9,452 nucleotides of DNA from Terriglobales bacterium (lineage in GTDB: Bacteria > Acidobacteriota > Terriglobia > Terriglobales > Acidobacteriaceae): NCBI GenBank assembly GCA_015655365.1, contig JAATFE010000412.1:1-9452 (forward strand), written 5' to 3'. The notes beneath the pieces are model-generated. The model worked only from the letters and a program-made list of their open reading frames with translations, did not search any database and had not been told where the DNA came from. Made by a program: the position numbers and the translations under genes. Positions 6,223-9,452 of this stretch are shown piece after piece. Every line of letters begins with the position of its first letter. Positions within the stretch are counted from its first letter, which is position 1.

Positions 6223-7071
6223 CTATCGCAGCAGTTCTTCGAGCGTTGTGCTGAGGCTGGTCTTGTCGTCGCGATATTTCACGATGACCGGCGCATAGAG
6301 GCTCAGGCCCCATTCCTGGCCATGGCCTTTGCCGATGGCGCGGGAGCCGGGAACGACGACCGCATTTTCCGGGATGATGAGGGGCAGTTCGGCGGTGGCG
6401 CGGAGAATGGCGCCGTTGACCAGATCGTAGACCGGTGTGCCGCGGGTGAGGATGGTGCCGGCGGCCAGCACCGCGCCCTTGCGCACGATGGCGCCCTCGT
6501 AGACGCCGCAGTTGCCGCCCACCATCACATCGTCTTCAATGATCACCGGGTTGGCGTTTACCGGTTCGAGCACGCCGCCGATCTGGGCCGCGGCGCTCAA
6601 GTGCACGCGCTTGCCGATCTGCGCGCAGGAGCCGACCAGGGCGTGGGAGTCGACCATGGCGCCCTCGTCCACATAGGCTCCGGCGTTGATGTACATGGGC
6701 GGCATGCAGACCACGCCGCGGGCTACATAGGCGCCGGAACGTACCGAGGAGCCGCCGGGAACCAAACGCACGCCGGCGGACGCGGTGAATTGGCGGGCCG
6801 GGTAGGTGTGTTTGTCGACAAACGAAAGGCCCGCCGCAGGCATGTTTTCCAGCACGCCGAGGCGGAAGCCGAGCAGGATGCCCTGCTTGACCCAGGCGTT
6901 GACGCGCCAGCCGGTGGGAGCGTCGGGGGTGGGTGCGGCGGCGCGCACTTCGCCGCTTTCGAGGGCGGCGCGCAGTTCCAGGAACGCTTCAATGGCGTTG
7001 GGGTCTTCGGTGGCGGCGGATCCAGCGGCAAAAAGCCGCTCGATGTTTTCTCGCAGTAGTTGAATGCTCAT
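6223..7071 (-). CDS. dapD: 2,3,4,5-tetrahydropyridine-2,6-dicarboxylate N-succinyltransferase
   Basis: DapD transfers succinyl from succinyl-CoA to tetrahydrodipicolinate in the succinylase branch of lysine and meso-diaminopimelate synthesis, which feeds peptidoglycan. The protein has 282 residues (family about 270-280). An N-terminal helical domain ends in [17 protein letters not shown] (54-70), which matches the family's VNEWVKKAVLLSFR region. A left-handed beta-helix of hexapeptide repeats runs from about 108 to 250 ([20 protein letters not shown], then [20 protein letters not shown]). Asp141 and Glu192 sit where the catalytic acidic residues of characterised DapDs lie. These trimeric enzymes act in the cytosol. 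The ATG at 7071 gives the canonical start [11 protein letters not shown], with only a weak CGGAA ribosome-binding sequence. No other dap gene is visible nearby. Confidence 0.97.
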   Translation of the reverse strand: MSIQLLRENIERLFAAGSAATEDPNAIEAFLELRAALESGEVRAAAPTPDAPTGWRVNAWVKQGILLGFRLGVLENMPAAGLSFVDKHTYPARQFTASAGVRLVPGGSSVRSGAYVARGVVCMPPMYINAGAYVDEGAMVDSHALVGSCAQIGKRVHLSAAAQIGGVLEPVNANPVIIEDDVMVGGNCGVYEGAIVRKGAVLAAGTILTRGTPVYDLVNGAILRATAELPLIIPENAVVVPGSRAIGKGHGQEWGLSLYAPVIVKYRDDKTSLSTTLEELLR

Positions 7072-7119
7072 GGCATTCCGAGTTTATCAACTTCGGCACC
7101 CCACGCTGCGCGGAGGCAG

Positions 7120-7140
7120 GGCGCACAACAGAGGTGCGCC
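7120..7140. repeat. 7-bp hairpin upstream of dapD
   Basis: GGCGCAC (7120-7126) pairs perfectly with GTGCGCC (7134-7140) around a 7-base loop. It lies 49-69 bases before the dapD start and would sit in the dapD leader if transcription starts upstream of it. No U-run follows, so an intrinsic terminator is unlikely. Confidence 0.5.
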
Positions 7141-7155
7141 GCTCTTGGCGGGGGG

Positions 7156-7169
7156 AACGCCGCGGCGTT
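7156..7169. repeat. perfect 14-bp palindrome upstream of dapD
   Basis: AACGCCGCGGCGTT is its own reverse complement. It begins 11 bases after the stop codon of the small ORF and ends 85 bases before dapD, followed on the minus strand by a C-rich run. It may be an operator or part of a 3' end structure. GC-rich palindromes are common by chance in DNA of this composition. Confidence 0.4.
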
Positions 7170-7179
7170 GTGGCCGGGA

Positions 7180-7479
7180 TCAAGCCACTTGATCGGATGA
7201 CAGACTTTCTTTCGGCTCACCGTGCCAATGCAGAATTTGCAGCCGGAAGGAGTTCTTGCCCGAGGGAATCATGGCTATGGGAATTGGGTTTTGATCCGGC
7301 TTGGTATGAAAAAGCTTGGACTCGAGCCAGGCGCAGAGCCTGGGATCGTGAATCTCCGGTTGATCGCGCCAGAAATCGGGCGCCAGGCCGCACTGGATCC
7401 GCAGATGATCCAACTGCAATTCAATGACCTCGATGCTCTTGGGGAAGTAACGCCGGACGTTGGTGGTGCCAACGTGCAC
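7180..7479 (-). CDS. small conserved-looking protein of unknown function
   Basis: A 99-residue reading with good protein character: [20 protein letters not shown] near the start, then [30 protein letters not shown] and [12 protein letters not shown]. Its composition is rich in Trp, Pro, His and charged residues without the Arg/Ala/Pro bias of frame shadows, and codons favour G/C in third position. I do not recognise a family. The open frame extends upstream to an ATG at 7662, but that extension contains the perfect hairpin at 7580-7602 and has unprotein-like sequence, so a later start is likely. The GTG at 7479 is chosen because it opens the well-composed part. GTG at 7527 is an alternative, and neither has a strong Shine-Dalgarno. 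No signal peptide or membrane segment is visible. It could also be the tail of a longer degraded gene. Confidence 0.6.
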   Translation of the reverse strand: MHVGTTNVRRYFPKSIEVIELQLDHLRIQCGLAPDFWRDQPEIHDPRLCAWLESKLFHTKPDQNPIPIAMIPSGKNSFRLQILHWHGEPKESLSSDQVA

Positions 7480-7828
7480 CCCGTCACAGCCAGGCCTGTG
7501 CAATGTGTTTTGACTACCATAACGCACCTGCTCTTCAATCTTGAATGAGGTTAGTCTAAGAAGCGAGGCAAGAAGAAGACGCTTTCTCATGCAGAGAAAG
7601 CGACCCGTGGATTCCATTTTGAAACGCGTCGCCCTGAAAAGACAGTTATGGGAAGAAGGCAAGCCTCTTTCGGCGCCCTGTCAGGATCTTGTTTAGTTGT
7701 GTGTTTTTGTTGAGTCCTCTCCTCCGACCGGGAGAAGTGCCCAGACGTGCAGATCTTACCTTTTTATCGTGCTGTGAGAATTGAGCAGGACACTGTTCAA
7801 TTTTGCTCAGTTCTTGGGATTTTCACAT
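7480..7828. other. non-coding interval between small ORF and epimerase gene
   Basis: About 350 bp with lower GC than its surroundings. It is partly open in the small ORF's frame (to 7662), but that reading looks unlike protein. It holds the 9-bp hairpin at 7580-7602 and a 6-bp inverted repeat TGAGCA/TGCTCA near 7782-7812, just downstream of the epimerase stop. No clear promoter was identified. Confidence 0.5.
7580..7602. repeat. perfect 9-bp hairpin upstream of the small ORF
   Basis: CGCTTTCTC (7580-7588) pairs with GAGAAAGCG (7594-7602) around a 5-base loop. In the minus-strand direction it is followed by a pyrimidine run TCTTCTTCTT, reminiscent of, but weaker than, an intrinsic terminator tail. 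It could mark the end of the epimerase transcript about 230 bases after that gene's stop, or a leader structure of the small ORF. Confidence 0.55.
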
Positions 7829-9001
7829 TCAAGGCAGGTCGGGCAGCGGCGTGGGCTGCTTGACGAGGAGGCCGTCGAGCGCAACCGTGGTGAGGATGCG
7901 GGCGATGGTGACCGCCGCGGTTCCGTCGCCGTAGGGATTGGCCATGCCGGCCAGGGATTGGCGGAATTTCGGATCGAGGGCGCGCCGAATGCCGGCCAGG
8001 ATCGCCGGGGTTTCAGCCGGCACGTCGATCACATTGCGGGCGCGCTCGCGGCCCTGCTGGCGCATGCCGACGTTGACCGTGGGCAGGGCGAAGGAGGCGG
8101 CTTCCATGATGCCGCTGGAGGAGTTGCCGATCAGGACGTCAACCTGGCCGAGCAGGCTCCAGTAAGTAATGGCGTCGAGATTGACGAAGATGTGGGTGTG
8201 GTTGCGCGTCCGTGCCAGGGCGCGGGTCCGCTCGATGAGCGCGTAGCTGCCGGCATCGGAGTTGGGATAGACGAAGAGCAACTGACCGGGCGTTTGGACC
8301 AGGGCGGCGAAGAGGGCGTCGGCCTCGGCCGTGGTGTCCTGGAGGATGGTGACCGGGTGATAGGCGGCCAGCAGGGTGGGCGTCGCGAGGGCGAGGCCGA
8401 GGCGGGCTTCCAAGGCCGAACGGTCGAGGAGCGTGGAGCGGCGCAGGTGGTCCAGCGAGGGGGCTCCGGCATGATGAACGCGCCAAGGCTCCTCGCCCAT
8501 GGCGATGACGCGGCGCTTGGCAGTCGGGGTCGAGGTGAAGTGGATGTGGGCCAGCTTGGTGAGGGCGTTACGCACTTGGTCGTCAATGGCGCCCTGGCTG
8601 ATTTCGCCGCCCTCGATGTGGGCCACGGGAATGCGCAGGGCCAGCGCGACGGAGGCGGGAGCCAGCATCTCGTAGCGGTCGGCGATGAGCAGCAGCAGGT
8701 CGGGCCGCCAACTGGTGAGGGCGTCGGCCAGCCCCAGCATGGCGAGGCCGATGGTTTTGGCCATGCCGGTGTCGGTGTCGGAGCTGAGCAGGCATTCGAT
8801 TCGCGCTTTGATCGGAAAGCCGTCGCGTTCGATTTCCTGGAGCGTGGAGCCGAACTCTGGGGAAAGATGCGCGCCCAGGGCAAAGACGCCGAGGTCGACG
8901 GTGGGGTTCGCGGCCAGTTCGCGCAGGGGCCAGTAGAGATGGCTATAGTCCGCGCGGGAGGTGGTGACCACGCCGATGCGCCGCTTGAGGGGTTGGACCA
9001 C
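7829..9001 (-). CDS. hydrolysing UDP-N-acetylglucosamine 2-epimerase, NeuC/LegG type
   Basis: A GT-B-fold epimerase of 390 residues. The family hydrolyses UDP-GlcNAc (or a bacillosamine-type UDP sugar) while inverting C2, giving free ManNAc-type sugars for sialic, legionaminic or related nonulosonic acids. Visible motifs are TTSRADY (13-19), DRYEML (108-113), HIEGGE followed by SQGAIDDQVRNALTKLAHIHF (128-155), GNSSSGIMEA (292-301) and NPYGDGTAA (355-363). The HIxGGE...GAIDD...TKLAH block separates it from the non-hydrolysing WecB type (HVEAGLRT). The frame stays open to 9211, but residues before 9001 look unlike protein and overlap the divergent plus-strand gene. The GTG at 9001 gives the normal family length and begins just before the first beta-strand (RRIGVVTTSRADY). 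No nonulosonate synthase or cytidylyltransferase lies in the window, so the substrate is unclear. Confidence 0.93.
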   Translation of the reverse strand: MVQPLKRRIGVVTTSRADYSHLYWPLRELAANPTVDLGVFALGAHLSPEFGSTLQEIERDGFPIKARIECLLSSDTDTGMAKTIGLAMLGLADALTSWRPDLLLLIADRYEMLAPASVALALRIPVAHIEGGEISQGAIDDQVRNALTKLAHIHFTSTPTAKRRVIAMGEEPWRVHHAGAPSLDHLRRSTLLDRSALEARLGLALATPTLLAAYHPVTILQDTTAEADALFAALVQTPGQLLFVYPNSDAGSYALIERTRALARTRNHTHIFVNLDAITYWSLLGQVDVLIGNSSSGIMEAASFALPTVNVGMRQQGRERARNVIDVPAETPAILAGIRRALDPKFRQSLAGMANPYGDGTAAVTIARILTTVALDGLLVKQPTPLPDLP

Positions 9002-9147
9002 AGGAGAAGTATAAATTGGCGGGGGCCGGGTTCCGGTGCGGCGGTCGTCGGGGCGTCCGGCAATGCAGGGCGACCGGCTGCTCGCATACACTGGATGGTC
9101 GGCGGCGTACCGGCCAAAAGGGGCAGGCTGCTTTGGGGAAAAGATCG
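9002..9147. promoter_or_regulatory. divergent intergenic region
   Basis: These 146 bp separate the minus-strand epimerase gene from the plus-strand TPR gene, so promoters of both should lie here. The minus-strand -10 candidate is at 9008-9013. A weak plus-strand candidate, TACACT at 9087-9092, matches four of six positions and lacks a -35. A GGGGA Shine-Dalgarno-like run at about 9135-9139 serves the plus-strand start. Confidence 0.5.
9008..9013 (-). promoter_or_regulatory. putative -10 box giving a leaderless epimerase mRNA
   Basis: The minus strand reads TATACT, five of six matches to the -10 consensus, within TTTATACT. A start 7 bases downstream falls on the G of the GTG start codon at 9001, so the mRNA would be leaderless. 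This fits the absence of any Shine-Dalgarno (the sequence between is TCTCCT-like, the complement of one). The -35 region at 17 bp (CGGAAC) is poor. Confidence 0.4.
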
Positions 9148-9452
9148 ATGAAGATGATTGGGCCGTTGGTCCTTGCTCTTTTAGCAGCAGTCGCGACAGC
9201 GGTCGGCGCACAGGCGCGCTTTGACGCCGAGGCCATACGGACGAACAACCGCGGCGTGGCGCAGATGGGGCAGCAGTTCACCGATCGCGCGGCGGAATCG
9301 TTCACCGCGGCATTCAAAAAGGACCCCAGGCTGGCGCAGGCGGCCATCAATGAGGGCATTGCGCTGATGGCCCTGCAGAAGCTGGATGAGGCCAAGAAGG
9401 CGCTTCATGCAGCCCTCGATTTGGAGCCGCACAATGCGCAAGCCTGGTATAA
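9148..9452 (+). CDS. secreted TPR protein, N-terminal fragment
   Basis: This is the first 101 residues of a protein running off the right edge, and the only plus-strand gene. MKMIGPLVLALLAAVATAVGAQA is a typical signal peptide with cleavage expected after AxA near residues 21-23. The mature part has two TPR-like helices pairs: NNRGVAQMGQQFTDRAAESFTAAFKKDP (33-60), then AAINEGIALMALQKLDEAKKALHAALDLEPHNAQAWY (65-101), with the usual A, L and P positions. TPRs mediate protein-protein contacts. The opening resembles, from memory, large Acidobacteriota proteins in which TPRs precede FG-GAP/ASPIC-UnbV (CRTAC1-type) repeats. The part that could confirm this is outside the window. The ATG at 9148 has GGGGAAAA 8-10 bases upstream. 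A second ATG two codons later (9154) is a possible alternative. Confidence 0.85.
   Translation, partial: MKMIGPLVLALLAAVATAVGAQARFDAEAIRTNNRGVAQMGQQFTDRAAESFTAAFKKDPRLAQAAINEGIALMALQKLDEAKKALHAALDLEPHNAQAWY

Noticed and set aside
7781..9151. 456-codon plus-strand open frame antisense to the epimerase
   Set aside because: It is Gly/Arg/Glu-rich shadow sequence, while the minus strand encodes a full-length epimerase with all motifs.
9002..9211. N-terminal extension of the epimerase to an upstream ATG
   Set aside because: The added 70 residues (Arg/Pro/Ser-rich) do not fit the family, would overlap the divergent TPR gene and span its promoter region. Starting at the GTG at 9001 gives the normal length.

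Overview
The window is high-GC bacterial DNA (roughly 60-65% by eye). It carries eight convincing or probable genes on the minus strand and one on the plus strand. The best guess for the source is an Acidobacteriota (Terriglobia-like) chromosome. That rests on recall of the style of several proteins (the RNase J, the DapD, the signal-peptide/TPR protein at the right end) and of the palindromic intergenic elements ending in GGTGCCCC. It is inference and was not tested by a search. There are no tRNA or rRNA genes, CRISPR arrays, transposases or phage genes. The region reads as ordinary core chromosome with a few less common accessory genes.

Layout from left to right. Bases 1-285 are the N-terminal membrane part of a cell-division DNA translocase (FtsK), running off the left edge. 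Bases 286-625 are a 340-bp non-coding stretch with a putative -10 box and a cluster of hairpin elements. Then, all on the minus strand: uppP (626-1489, undecaprenyl-diphosphate phosphatase), an exported SH3-like/TPR-like protein (1550-2560), a PLP-dependent threonine dehydratase/serine racemase-family enzyme (2704-3699), an RNase J (3791-5446), a bacteriohemerythrin (5543-5953), dapD (6223-7071, lysine/meso-diaminopimelate synthesis), a small unrecognised ORF (7180-7479), and a NeuC-type hydrolysing UDP-N-acetylglucosamine 2-epimerase (7829-9001). A 146-bp divergent region follows, then the start of a secreted TPR protein on the plus strand (9148 to the right edge).

FtsK, UppP and DapD all bear on cell division and the cell wall (septal DNA pumping, lipid-carrier recycling, mDAP supply). 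The epimerase is a surface-sugar enzyme. RNase J, the hemerythrin and the PLP enzyme have no obvious shared pathway, and the gaps between genes (60-350 bp) argue against one tight operon.

The most interesting non-coding signal is a family of three palindromic elements at 485-532, 573-611 and 6140-6178. They share conserved ends (minus strand GGGTGCCCC ... GGGAA) but have different stems. Two members have the same loop and differ in the stem only by two compensatory base-pair changes. Other perfect hairpins sit between RNase J and the PLP enzyme (3740-3769), upstream of the small ORF (7580-7602) and in front of dapD (7120-7169). I do not see a convincing new multi-gene system.
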